Positions 23,799-36,030 of a DNA stretch of 64,000 nucleotides are shown here, in pieces. The notes beneath the pieces were generated by a model. That model saw only the letters and a program-made list of their open reading frames with translations, was not told where the DNA came from and searched no databases. Origin of the DNA: Ochotona curzoniae (lineage: Eukaryota > Chordata > Mammalia > Lagomorpha > Ochotonidae); contig NW_024465369.1 of assembly GCF_017591425.1 (NCBI RefSeq), positions 29,617,001-29,681,000 of the forward strand. Reading direction: 5' to 3'. Every line of letters begins with the position of its first letter. Within the stretch, counting starts at the first letter, position 1. The position numbers were made by a program, and so were the translations under genes.

Positions 23799-25934
23799 CT
23801 TAACAAATGTATATTTGTTGCTATAATAATTACTTAAATAAAAATTTAATTGTGCTTTTGTAGAAGGAATACAGGACAGAAAAATCGAGATGTGATCCAT
23901 CTTTTTAAATATTTGATGTTTGTGTTAGGTGATGCCATAAAATAGCCATTAGAAATGAGAGTGCCAAGGATGGAAGGAAATCACAAAGCTCTTCTGAATC
24001 GGCTAGCAGTCTTTGCTTGCGTAGTAGGCAGGCAAACATCCATCTTTATTGAATGTTTATGTCACTTTTATTACTCCTCAAACTGCTTTTCAATACAGAA
24101 CATAGTGAGGCTGTTAATAATATTTGTGAACCTTCTAGAATGAATTTAGCTCTCATGAACTTTAGAATCTTTATTAAAATATCTGTCTTTCCTGTCCTTT
24201 TAATTATTTTTATGGTTCAACTTTAACTACTGTCTGATTCATTCTTACCAAAATATGGAGGCCACAGTTTACACAGAAAACCAATAATGTTATTTTATGA
24301 ACCTCAAGGTCTCAAATGTCAAAGAAATAATTAGTGACACCTTACAGTTTTAAACATTAGTGCCTTTTGTTTGGCTCCCAGAGGCACACTAAAAAAATTT
24401 AATGTTGATGGTGGTGAAGTGTCAGGGGGGTCCCAAAGAAGACAAAAAGATAATGTCTGCAAATGGATAGCATTAGATTTTTACCAGGAAAAAGAGTAAT
24501 TGGATGATGGGACTTTTTTTTAGGCGTTGTTTTCACCTAATGTGTTAGAGTTACCCAAATGATGAGTTATCACGTATGAAAGATTGAATTCAATCCTTAG
24601 GGGACATTATTAAAGTCACTCGTAAGCCACATTTCCAGGATTGCAAAGTTTGTTTAAGTTTTCGGAAGGATTTTCTCAACCCTGGTGCAAATAAGCCAAA
24701 AATGTCTTAGAAGTATCAAAGCCACTGGAGTAACACCCTGAGGAATTATTTCCCCACAGCAGGGTCTCTAAGGTGTCATCAAATAACCATATTCTATTCT
24801 AGGATGCTAATGTAGTTTGACAGCAAGAAACAGAAGAGACACAGAGGAAAAAAGGGAGGAAAAGAACAGAAATGTTTCTTCTATTCCCTCTCCCTTCATG
24901 CCTTGACCCTCCGCACCCTAATTGGAGGTCCACATGGGCGTATATCACTCTCACTTATGTAAACAATATTAAAAACATTTTTAAAAGTAGAACCATAAAG
25001 CAGTATGTTTTAGGTCAGAATATGTAAATGTTGGCCTACGGTACCATGATGTCACTACCTGTATGAAATCATTAATAATATTTTGGTACTTACTTTCTCT
25101 TTCTTCTGTGCACATATTCATATATTAAGTCACAGTACAGTGATAAGTGTATTCTGTAATTATTCATCTTGACTTTTAATTAATACGTAATTACTAATCA
25201 CAAATACCTAGTTTGTATAATCGCTTTATATATTCTCAAAGTTTATCAAGATGTGTTCATTTATTTATGTATTTATCTAGTAATGATATTTTGATTACTT
25301 CTAGTATTTAGTGTTGTTGAATATAAATTGTATGTTCAATTTTGTGGTAATTTTAAATTGGTTAGGAAGATTTTCTTGTCTGTTAGACATTTGTGTTCCT
25401 TTTTGGATGACTTTTTCAAATTGTAGATGAATTTTTGGTTCCCAGTATTTATATGCATCCCTCAATGAATATTTTTCAAAATCAAGATGAGAAAATCTAC
25501 CCTCATTGCAATTTTTTGAACTTATATGGTTCGACTTAGTGCCTCAGAATCAAATATGGTTTATAGCTGTATTCCATAATGACTTTTTAATGTTCTACCC
25601 AAACATTTATTATTGCCTTAATAAAAATCTGGAATGATTTTATTCGTAGAAGTAACAGTGTACTTTGTAGATTTATTTGTTATACCTCAAATCAAGTGAA
25701 AATATTGTTCTCTGTCCACACTTAAATATATTTCTTTATTTTTCAATCACTTTGTTATCACTTGTAGATACAAATATATACACTCAATTTTTAACATTCT
25801 GTTCAGGAATATAAAATATAATAATATTAATATTCACATTGTATTCTGTGTTTACACATTTTAGTTTAAATCCAATTGTTTATTTGCAGATTATTTTTAT
25901 ATATTACATCTCACGTTGTAGATTTCTTTTAAAA
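23799..25934. other. Unclassified AT-rich non-coding sequence
   Basis: 2.1 kb. 25050-25900 is very AT-rich and T-skewed and could be an old antisense LINE, but I could not align it. No gene. Confidence 0.4.
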
Positions 25935-26035
25935 TAATTTTTTTTAATTTGAAAGGCAGAGTGATGGAAGGACAGAACAGAGACCCAGTGAGATAGACAG
26001 AAAAAAAATCTTGATCTGCTCATTTGTTTCCCAGA
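25935..26035 (-). mobile_element. CSINE tail fragment
   Basis: 'tttttttaatttgaaaggca' followed by a purine-rich run and 'tcttgatctgctcattt' match the reversed 3' third of a CSINE. The remaining two thirds, including the tRNA-like head, are absent. Confidence 0.6.
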
Positions 26036-27239
26036 TGCTACATCTTACAAAACTGCATATAAGTGCATCCTTTGAACAATTTAGTAGGGAGTTTTTCCAA
26101 GGTTGATAAGCTCAAATTTTTTTGGTTGATTTGAAAATGTTTTAGAAGTGTTTAGATGAGTATACCATTCATGCTTAGAGGGTCTAATTCACCTTATAAT
26201 TTTGGAAATCATACTCAATTTCCTATCTTCATTGTTGCTATTGTGAAAGTCATTTCATAATAATCCTTTTTTGGCAATTTGCCTTTTTAAACTTGACTAA
26301 TATTAGTATCTTTTTTTTTTGCCTTTGCAATTTTACAGTTTCACTACAAGAAGTGTATAGTTCCTGATCTTGATCAAAGGATATGCTTTTGAGAAAAATG
26401 TCTTGACAGTTTGGATGATGTTTAGCATTTGTCTCTAAAGATACTACGGTTTTTGTTCTTATAATTTTTTTTTAAATTCTGGAATTCAGTTAGATGTAAG
26501 TCAAGCTTTTATATCTATTCTCTACACCATATTTTATCTTGCCTTTCTCCTTATTGCATAGAAAGTAATTTCTTTAGATATTTTATCTAGTTCAATTAGT
26601 ACTCTTTTAAAAAATAAGATCCTTTGAAGAGTAAGACAGAATAATAACAAAAGAAATGAATAGAAAGAATAACAAAAGAAATGAATTAAATAAGAGTGTG
26701 GAATTTGTCCCAGATCTCCTGAGTTTTTATATAAGCTAAATTAATTGGAAATATTTTCATGGGTGATCATTTTCAATGAAAAAAAAAATGTAAGTTATGA
26801 CAAAATTAAAACTCAAAGTGAAAAGTTCTAGATCCAATGAGTGCTGCAGAGGACATTTCATAGATATTTCAAGCTGATAATTTAGGTGACTTTTGATTGT
26901 TCTAAGACTATTTGGTTTCTCTATCGTTTTTTGAATACAAGCAAGCAGAGAACATACAGATGTGTGTAGATAGTTATAATAGGTAATTTGAGTCATTTAA
27001 GTTACAATAATCACATCTGCATTTACAAAATATAAAAAACACTATTTGTTAAATGATTTTTTAATCCACATCAAATATGACATATAGTCATGGATTATTT
27101 AATAATAAAGATGTGCTCTGAAAAATGCATCTTATGCATACTCTCATACATTCATGCTGTGGAGAGGAGATGCGTTCAAATAGTTCTTGAAAAACATAGA
27201 TTGGGGATAAAAACTGCATAGATTTCCCAATATAAAGAT
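26036..27239. other. Unclassified AT-rich non-coding sequence
   Basis: No gene or recognised repeat apart from a local duplication: the 18-bp word 'ataacaaaagaaatgaat' at 26644-26661 recurs at 26669-26686. Confidence 0.45.
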
Positions 27240-27315
27240 GTTTTTAAAGATTTATTTATTTTTATTGCAAAGTCAGACATACAGAGCAGAGGAAGAACAA
27301 AGGAAGATGACCAAT
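27240..27315 (-). mobile_element. CSINE tail fragment
   Basis: 'tttttaaagatttatttatt', 'tgcaaagtcagacatacaga' and a short purine-rich run are the reversed 3' end of a CSINE. The rest is missing, presumably by deletion. Confidence 0.75.
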
Positions 27316-28209
27316 CCTATACAATGGTAATGGTACAATAAAACAATAAACGTGCACCGTGAGTTATCCAGTGACCAGCCCACACCAAGTGACCACCCAT
27401 CATGGGGAAACCATGGCTTTCTGTCAGCCAAGTGCTGACATGTAACTTACTGATGGAATTTGACGAATACCTTAGATGTAAGGGCATTGAATCTCAGGGT
27501 CATGCAATCTTAGTCCTTTGACAAGAACAAAGCAAAAGTAAACTAAATGAAAACATACATAAACACAACCTATGTATGAGAAAGAGAGGCCCAGGGATGA
27601 AACAAGAAATTCCTGCAGGAAGGAACATAGTAGCTTTTTAAACTATTATTATCATTTTTTAAGCACTCAACTGATAACTTTGTAGTTGGTCCCAGCACCA
27701 GCACTCCTGTGCCATGTAAACCTGGAGAAGCTTCCTGGGATATCAAGGATGCTGTTCCCTGTGATAACACTAGTTAGGACAACCATTTGGAGGATTTTCA
27801 CACCCAGTAGCCCTTTGCCCATCAATATCCCAAAACAAGAGGCCAGCTGTGTTACACTCTGAAATTGTTTTCTTAAGGAAAGGAAGAAGTTGTTTCATCC
27901 ATCTCCTGTAACAATATGAAGGGGAGACGTATTGTGCCATCCCTGAAATTTAACAAATGTTGCTTTTTTGGGCAGTGAATACCTGATGTTCACTCTTTCC
28001 AAATTCTTTGGATTTTTCCTTATATTAAAAAAAAAATCTCACAACTCTATGTAGAATGCAGAGATAAAAGCAAATGTGAGTCAAGCTGAATTTTGCATTT
28101 CGTTATTTTGCAAGGTCAAGAATTCAAGCTTCTAATTGTTTCACACTACTGAATATTTTCAATGTAGTATATGTACAATAAGACTTCACAACTTATGTCA
28201 AAGAAGCAG

Positions 28210-28213
<4 letters not shown>
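27316..28213. other. Unclassified block, less AT-rich
   Basis: 27330-27860 has a different composition from its surroundings ('cagtgaccagcccacaccaa', 'cagcaccagcactcctgtgc') and looks repeat-derived (old LTR or LINE), but I cannot name it. A 66-codon minus frame at 27570-27770 has no domain. Confidence 0.35.
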
Positions 28214-28255
<42 letters not shown>

Positions 28256-28258
28256 TGG

Positions 28259-28292
<34 letters not shown>
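28214..28292. repeat. Compound (TG)n-(GA)n microsatellite
   Basis: A TG run at about 28214-28252, an 11-bp spacer containing 'acgtgggagac', then a GA run at about 28265-28292. The TG-then-GA order matches the SINE-derived microsatellite at 49.65 kb, but no CSINE body is convincing here. Confidence 0.95.
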
Positions 28293-28299
<7 letters not shown>

Positions 28300-28469
28300 A
28301 CTGATACAATTACATTGGATAGAAGTGATGCAGCTACCAGCTCAACCTAGCTGCCTGCCTTTATCCTATTTCCTTTTACCCCAACTCTCTAACCCCATGT
28401 TTTCGAAGGTATACATCATTTCCCAACTGCCTGCTCCTGTCCAACTTGAGATACCCTAATTCTCCCACC

Positions 28470-29637
28470 TCCCTCCAGTATTCCGGTTCATGTTGCAGAC
28501 ATAAGACATAAGACTTTCCAAGGTCTAGTAGCTGACCAATTGCACTTTAGTGTGTCCACAGGCTCAAAAACTTGCTGCAAAGTTTGCCCAGGAGAATTTT
28601 CCAATCTGTTCTGCTTTCCATCCTCCTTTGCTGGCCTAGATCTGCTGGCTGTCATGTCCCCCTCAATATGTATGGAGATTCTGTCCTCTGCACAGTCATA
28701 AGCAACTGAGGAGATCAAGTTCAAATACATACAGCTAAAGGTCTAACCATATATCTTGTGATTTTCCCTGTGCTTGTGGTTTGAATCCAAGGGTCTAGCT
28801 AGGAGTCACCCAAAAAACCTTGCCTAGGGTGACTCCAAACTTGACTCTTGTGTGTACCAGCCTTTAGCAGGACATGCTTGGATCCATCAACTGCACTAGC
28901 CAATGAACATATTGATGGATTCTGCTGCCTGATCAGTTCTGTCTCAGCTCCTTCTCTTGCATGAACTGACGGATGCAGTGGTCTAACCCAGTCCAGTCTG
29001 TCTCAGAGCCAGTCCTCATGCATAACAGCAGGTGCAATGACCCAGTTGGGATGACCCCTAAATTGTCCTGTCAGGCCCACAATCAGCTCCAGATTTGGTA
29101 TGTGCCATCATGTACTTCAGCCCATCCCCCATCGCATCTGTCTCTCCACTCCCATGGATGCTGAGACCCTGACTGACCTAGCCCCACCCTTGCCCCTACA
29201 CTCCTGAGTGGCCTCTATGGCCTAACCTGGACATGCATGCCCCCACTCCCAGGTTTTATGTGTGCCATTTGGCAGAGGACAGTGGAACTAAACCCAGCCC
29301 AGGCCTCCCAAGGACGTGGCTGTCTTTGCCTAACCCAGACATGCCTTCTGGCTTCACCACTTTTAACCACTCCATCTCTGCTCCCTTACCTATCTGCGAG
29401 TGCAGTAACCCAATCAGTAAATATCCTCAGAAATCACTCCTCATTTGTCAATCATACCCTCACTTCCCCAACTCCAATATATCCCCAGGGCCCTCTCCCA
29501 GAAATCTGCAGTCACTGCACTGTGCAGCAGCACAAGGAGTGCTTGAGGGGTGTGTCCAGGTCTGGAATCAGCTGCCTTCCACCATGCTGTGGGACATAGC
29601 TTTCAAAAATAAAAATAGTAATAAATAAACTAGAATA
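28470..29637 (+). repeat. GC-rich degenerate tandem array (L1 3'-UTR type), 1.2 kb
   Basis: 28765-29060 aligns collinearly with the reverse complement of the 32.3-34.1 kb copy: 'aaaccttgcctagggtgac' versus 'aaaccttgccaggggtgac', then 'ctgcactagccaatg' versus 'ctgcaccagccaatg', then 'ctgctgcctg', then 'acccagtccagtctg'. It ends in 'caaaaataaaaatagtaata', which may be a degraded A-rich terminus. The 131- and 120-codon frames near 29233-29628 are array by-products. Confidence 0.7.
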
Positions 29638-32256
29638 TAGAGTGACAACTATGCTGGCACAGTAAAAAAAAGTTGGCATTAATCATGCCCAGAATGCATG
29701 CAAGGTATTGGCACTGTAACACTTGCATAGATACAGGCAACCTAGGCAGTTATCTATAGCTGGGGCCGTACTTCTTAATTATTTTTTTTAAAAAGTAGGG
29801 ACAATCATTGTTGACAAAATAAAGTATCATGAGGAGAGTCATAGAAGTGTGTCAATCTTTTAAATTCATATGAATTATGTCAGTTTCTATACTTCCTCGA
29901 TAGTGTCCACATGATTAGAATTCTCAAATCGAGCCTAATGATTATAAATATTTTTTCCATTTACAAAAGATTTGCATTGTAATAGAACTAGTTTTAACAG
30001 TGGAATAACTCTGTACGATTTTCTGTGAAGTAGACAAATAAGACCTTTGAGGATAGGAACAATCCCCAAGTGCAAATAGTTGTCATTTCCAGAGAGATTT
30101 AAGTATATACCTCAAGCAGAGGTTAGATAAAAATTATTCGTTATCCTGAATAACCTCGGGACAACTGAATATTTTATAAAAATGGTTTGACCTCTTTCAC
30201 CAACATGATATCTGTTTTGAACTCCAGCCTGATATGATTTATGGTACTGGTAGATTTTGTGACAAGACAGGATAGTGCTGATCATTCTTCTACTTGGTGG
30301 CACAAACAGTACATCACAGAGACAGGTAGAATTGAATCGTAGTCAAATTACTTGCAAGGTTCTACAGCTAACCAAAATAGCTTCTGTTCTATCTTTACAG
30401 CTTTATGTTTGAGTTGAGAAGGCATTTTAAAGCAAGCATACTGTAATTTGGTTTGTAGAAAATGTTCGTTGGTACAGGAAATAACTCCCTTTTTGAAATC
30501 CTTTAATATTTTCTGTTTTTCCAATCTTTGTATGATAATCAAATCAATGCTGATTTTTTTCCCCTTTCTCAGCAATTAAAAGTAGCTATTTCTTAAAGGA
30601 AAAAGGTAGGTAAAATCCACTAAAGCAAATTATTCTAAGCAAATTACAGAATGATCATTTAGCCAGTGCTGTGCTTGGTAGGATATTTTTCCAAACTGCT
30701 TTCTGGTCTCCCAGGTGAGTGGCCCAGTCACTCTGGGGTTATGTCACAGGAAAGAAAGCTGGCTAGGCCAGAGGTTGCAGAGATGTCTTCAGTTCTAGAT
30801 CCTTTTATCTAAAGCACACTCTGGAATAGCAGCTTCATGAGCTCTTGGATGCTGCTAAGGCAGCTCCCAGCCCAGCAGCATGCTTGTCTGTTGGGAGTTT
30901 CTTGGAGATAGATCCCAGCACAAAATGACTGAAGCAGAATTTGAGCTTTAATATGATCGCTGGATCACTTTGGACACGTTAGTAATGAAAGATGCTGCCC
31001 CGGGGTCCTGATTGGTACCTGAGTGTTCTTCATAGAAGAGCTCTAATACTTACTAGTTTCCTTTTAACTCTTGAAAACTGTGTGCCATTCTCTCTGATCT
31101 AAATTACACCAAAATCCAGGTGCCTACTTTCTGCTTTAATCATCAAGGTGTCGTTTAATGTTAAAATACTTCTATATTGTTGTTTTTGTATTGTCCTGGC
31201 TCTATCTAAAGAGTGAATTTAGCTGCACTGAAATTTTTTTCTAAATACCGTTAAATCAGCTTTTATTTCTTTTCTGTCTCTACCTTTAAATACAGTTGTG
31301 AAAATTAAATTATTTACTATATGAAACCATTAAGCAGAAGTAAGAGTATTGGGAATAAAAAGCTATCCTCAAACGAGCTAGCAATCAACTAGTATATGGA
31401 TATTAGTATTACATAAAATATATTTTTCTAATATTGGCACATAAAAATCAGTCATTAAAACTACAACTTTGATTTTGTGTGAATTTTGAAATTATTTACG
31501 AGCAGAATTATCTGCTCTAGCCAAGTAATAGGATTTTTATGATTAATGGCTCATTCTTTATTTTTTTTTTAACAAACACTTTGAGCATATGCTTTAATGC
31601 TTGGATAAATATGTTTTTCAAAATGTAAGTCATTTGGTTTTCTTATGACTGTATTCTTCCTTGTAAGGTAGAAAACATTTATTCCTTTTTTCGGTGTTAC
31701 AGATTCTATGACTAAGACGATAGAGTATCAGTTTTAGATTTTGATTAAACTCTTACCCAGCCCATATTTCTTTCATCTCTTCTGAGTTCTAATTCATTTT
31801 TTTTTTAAAAAAAAAGATCAAATGAGAATTTAAAAAATCCTGTTTAGGTAAATTGAAGTTACAAAACATTGTGAGTGGTCCTTTCTCTGTTCCACCTTTT
31901 CCTTACATACCCTGGAATATATCTCACACAAGGATTAAACTATCTACAAATGAGGAAGGAGTTGAAGTGTAATATATAGTAAGATTCTATTAGAATAGTA
32001 TATACCATGGTTATATTATGCTTCTGGATTGTTTACCAGCTCAGCCCAGAAGTTATAGCCATAAGGCCACAATTACTATCACATTCTTCCTAACTAGCCA
32101 TAGCAGTTAAACTCTTTACTATGACCTTTCCCTTTAGAAGACAAATTATTTAATGGAAACAGTATGAAACTGAGAGGTTTCTACCTGAGGCTTTTGTTCC
32201 CGAATTTGATGCTTTGTGGCCATGTAAGACACACCTGGGCTCAATTTCTTTTATTC
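29638..32256. other. Unclassified non-coding sequence
   Basis: 2.6 kb without a recognised gene or repeat. 30660-31010 is noticeably less AT-rich and contains no repeat I can name. The other parts are ordinary AT-rich sequence. Frames at 30112-30303 and 30348-30575 (minus) have no domain. Confidence 0.45.
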
Positions 32257-34090
32257 TTTTTTTTTTTTAAACTTTTTGTGATACAGTTCCATATGCATAG
32301 ATTTTTTTGTTCTATCTCTCCTTCTCACACACCCCATTGTTTTTTTCTATATTAATACAATAGTGTATTCCTTCAGCAACCGTCACAATTTCATCACTTG
32401 GCTATCTAAATCTATCATCACATTGTAAATATAGACAATAATAGAAAGGCCAGCACCCTATTGTCAAGATATATTTAACAATTTCAGTTTTTGTGGTAAT
32501 ATTAACATGGCATGGAACCTGTTGGGATATTTTGGGAAGATATTAAATGCTTTCTATAAATGCTTATCGGCAAATACTTAAATAACTCAAAACTATTATC
32601 TATTTTTGTCTGCTTTTATTGAAACTCCTTTCCTTTTTTTTTTTCCTGTGTGCCTGTTTAAATATGTTTATGCTTGCTTTTGTGATTGTTCTGTTTGTCC
32701 TGGTAGGGAGAGCTGAGAATGCAGTGGGCCATGGCAGGGTGAGTTGAAACACCTGCCAGCACACAGAGATCTAGGGCTAAAAAGAAACTTTGGGGACTGC
32801 CCTGCTAGGCTTCAGCTCCCATTGGTGAGTGCCAAGAGTCCATTTGGATGCGGCCCAGGCTAGACTGGCCTGCAGCACATGACAGCATATGTGTGAGCTG
32901 GGTCTGCAGTTGATTCAGGCTGGGCCAATGCACAATCTTGCATGATTGAAAGCCAGGATAGGACTCAGGCCAGGCCAGACTGCACTGCAACATGTTCCAG
33001 TTCGCCTGAGAGTTGGTTGTGGGCCAAGCTGAGCCAGACTGCTCAACCCACCAGTGTGAGCACAGACTGAAAGCAGACTGGATTGATCCAAGGTTGCAGC
33101 ACCTGCAGACAAATGCTGAGGCTGGTTCCAGGGCAACTCAGCTTGGACCAGAGCACTCACTGACATACATAAGACTGTAGCTGGCACTGAGTCTGGTAGG
33201 GCAACATCAGGTCTGTTGCATCCACATGTGAGCGTGAGAGCTTGGACTAGGGTTGGACTATTCTGGAAATGGGACACGATGTTCTGGGAACTTTCCAGGT
33301 AGGACTAGGCTGCTGCATCCACTAGAATGTGTAAGACCAAATGGTTATGGGACAGTCAGGCTAGGTTGCAGCACCTAGTAGTAGCCTGGATCACCGTGCC
33401 CCCTGGCAAGCACAAGATCCATGGCTGGTAGCAGGCCTGATAGTGAAAGTATGGACATTCCCCTACTGGGCTGTAGCTCCCACTGGGAAGCATCAGAGCC
33501 AGGACTAGGAGTAGGCCACACTGGTCAAGGTGAAATTACCCATGAACATCTGTGCAACGGATATGGGGAAGATTTGGCTGTCCTAAGCTGTAGCATCCAC
33601 GGATGAACCAGGTGAGATGCGGTACAGAGCTGCAACTCTGCTGGAACATACAACATATTGGGTGTCCCTGAATTAAGACTTGGCACCTGCTGGTGTATGT
33701 GAATACTGGTCCTGAGGCAGGTTGGACTGGGCTAAGCCACAGCACCCATCGGTTCACATGAGATATCGTGCTGGCGTAGAAACAACCAGGCAGCAGCATC
33801 TACCAATACGTGCATTGGCTGGTGCAGCTGATGATCCCGAACCTGACCTTGCACTGACCCCAAGAATCAAGTATGGGGTCACCCCTGGCAAGGTTTCTTG
33901 GGGAGTTTTCCAACTAGACCACCACAGGCACAGGGAAACGTGGCAGGATATGTACAACACCTGCACCCCATATCACAGTGTGTGGGGTCAAGTTCTAATT
34001 CTACCTCCCTGCTTTTGTGCACTCTGGGGCAGCTGTGACAGGAGTACCTATTCAGTTATGTGAAACCCAGATTGAGTTCCCTATCTCTTG
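32257..34090 (-). mobile_element. L1 3' UTR with GC-rich tandem array and poly(A) end
   Basis: Read on the minus strand, a 1.4-kb GC-rich array (34090 to about 32690) is followed by about 430 bp of AT-rich 3' UTR and then poly(A) (T run 32257-32268). The terminal part contains 'gacaatagggtgctggcc', matching 'gacaataggatgctgaac' in the 22.7-kb L1 end, and 'atatggaactgtatcacaaa' just before the poly(A). This copy physically links the array to a LINE 3' end. No reverse-transcriptase reading frame is recognisable upstream of 34090, so the insertion is 5'-truncated inside the 3' UTR. Frames up to 120 codons here are array by-products. Confidence 0.7.
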
Positions 34091-34644
34091 TCTGAATTGC
34101 TTTTTAAAAACTTTTTAGTATATATACATGTATATATGCATTTACTTTGAACAGAATGACTAATTATGCTCTCTACTGGTTCAATAACAAGGAAATTACC
34201 CTTCATGAGGTTTACCCTTTAAAGCTGTGTCGTTTATGCTCTAGAAAATGAATGCCTGTTTTCTTGCTCAAAAGAAAAAAAGAACCAAGCAAATGAGATC
34301 CATTTAATAATTATTCTGAAGTGCAGTCAGTTTAATATTTATTTAAGATTAAATTAGAAGCAAATTCATTTTGAGCAGGAACTACATATATGCTTTCAGG
34401 CATCAGAGATAAGAATAACCCTTTTAAGTTTTTTGAAAATGTTTGATGCAATAGAGATTAAATCACATCATCATTATACATGAAATATTAATATAGATTC
34501 TGTGTTGGTAGGGCACTTTAAAATGTGAAAGTAACAAACATAGTAAAATTGTAACAAAATGAAAAGTCTGAAAAAAGCAATTCAGTTATTCAATTTAAAT
34601 TATTGTTTGTGGGCCTATTAATAAATTAATGAAATATACATGTT
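34091..34644. other. Unclassified AT-rich non-coding sequence
   Basis: Nothing recognised. A short alternating TA-rich palindromic stretch lies at about 34120-34142 ('tatatatacatgtatatat'). Confidence 0.45.
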
Positions 34645-34915
34645 TTTAAGCTTTTTTTCATTTGTTTGAAGGACGGAGAGGTTCCCAAATGCCCATAACA
34701 TCAAGGATAGCCAGGCCAGAGCTAAGGTTCTGACCCTCAGTCCATGGCTTCCATGCAGGTAGCAGGGAATCATGCAAATGAGCCATCGTCTTCTGCCTCC
34801 TGGGATATGCTTCAGCAGGAAGCAATGTCCCAATCCCAGGTCAGACTCGATCTCATTGCATCTAATATGGGAAATGGGTTTTTCAAGCAGCACTTTAACT
34901 AGCTATGCCAAAACA
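34645..34915 (-). mobile_element. Old CSINE copy
   Basis: Tail first: 'tttttcatttgtttgaagga', 'ttcccaaatgcccataacat', 'gccaggccagagc', 'tgcctcctgggatatgcttc', 'agcaggaagcaatg', 'tctaatatgggaaatggg' and 'agcactttaactagctatgc' follow the reversed CSINE order from tail to head. Strongly diverged. Confidence 0.7.
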
Positions 34916-36030
34916 TTTTCCAAAACACCTGACCCTTTATTTGGTTTATTTAATGCTTTTGTTACTGGAAGGTTAATTCGTTGTTTATTAGAATTGTTGT
35001 ACTTGTAGTACAGGATGCAGAACATTAAGGTCATCATATTTCTTATGAGATAAAATGGAAGAGAAAGAGCATTAGTAAAAGTGTTGGAGTAGAATTCAGC
35101 AGACAAGGGCCCAGCTTTGGCGGAATTCATGAGGACACAAAGCTATTATAAGTGAATCTGATTATAAATAATAGGGAACCATGTATGGATTGATGGGATA
35201 CAAATACATATTTATTTTTCCCACATAACCAAACATCCTAAATGGTGTAGCCTAGGGATAATTCTGTAGTGCTTCCTAGTAAGTCCATCTCTCCTTACCT
35301 TGTTGGCTGGTTACCCTATGGTCTGCCCTCTAGGTATTATGTCACTTCCAAGGCAGACAGTCCAATGACAGGAGAAAATCTGTATGAATATACGCACCCC
35401 AAGCAGAAATCTTTTTAGTTTTCAATTTTCAGAACTAGATTACATGGAGATTCACAGAATAAAGGAAGAACAGAAAACAGTCATGATTGAATTTTACCAA
35501 ATGTGATCCAACATGTGGCCTAGAAAATGTGCACTCCTGCCTTTAAAAATGTCAAGAAAAGGATAATGGATTTTGAATGAACAATCAATGGTGTCAATCA
35601 CCAGAATCCTGCAACCCTTAAAAAAGAACGAGGAGGGATTCTAGATGTTAAACTCAAGGTTAAGGATGTAGTATTCCAGATTGCCAAATTTTCTAAAGAA
35701 TCTGACAGGAACTACATCAACTTCTTCCCTCACATCAGATCCCACCAGTTCTGGAGTGACCAGAGCCAATCCACTTCACACGTAGTGTTCCAACAGACTC
35801 AGTAGTTTGCAGCAACAGCATACAGAACTCATAAAAGGTGCTGTGTTAAAATAGTAAAAAGAAACAAATTAGAACCACAAAAAGAGACACTCTAAAAAAC
35901 TAAATGCAAAGCATTCCATCTTTTTCTCTCTGAGGTGTATTAGCTGGCATTACCTCCTCCTAGTTATGTTGTGTGACAAGTGTCTGTAAGTACTGCAAAC
36001 TTGGAAGCTTGCCTTTGTTCTAGCGTCCTG
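34916..36030. other. Unclassified non-coding sequence
   Basis: 35200-35860 is moderately GC-richer and may be repeat-derived, but no family is recognised. The 75-codon minus frame at 34903-35130 has no domain. Confidence 0.4.

Noticed and set aside
25050..25900. Antisense L1M continuation
   Set aside because: AT-rich and T-skewed like old L1, but I could not match an ordered series of L1 words as I could at 46-47.8 kb.
28214..28292. CRISPR-like or regulatory repeat array
   Set aside because: It is a simple dinucleotide microsatellite with no spacers. CRISPR is not expected in a mammalian nuclear genome.
29233..29628. 131-codon proline/serine-rich frame as a small gene
   Set aside because: It lies within the GC-rich array, and equivalent frames appear in the other two arrays in unrelated reading frames.
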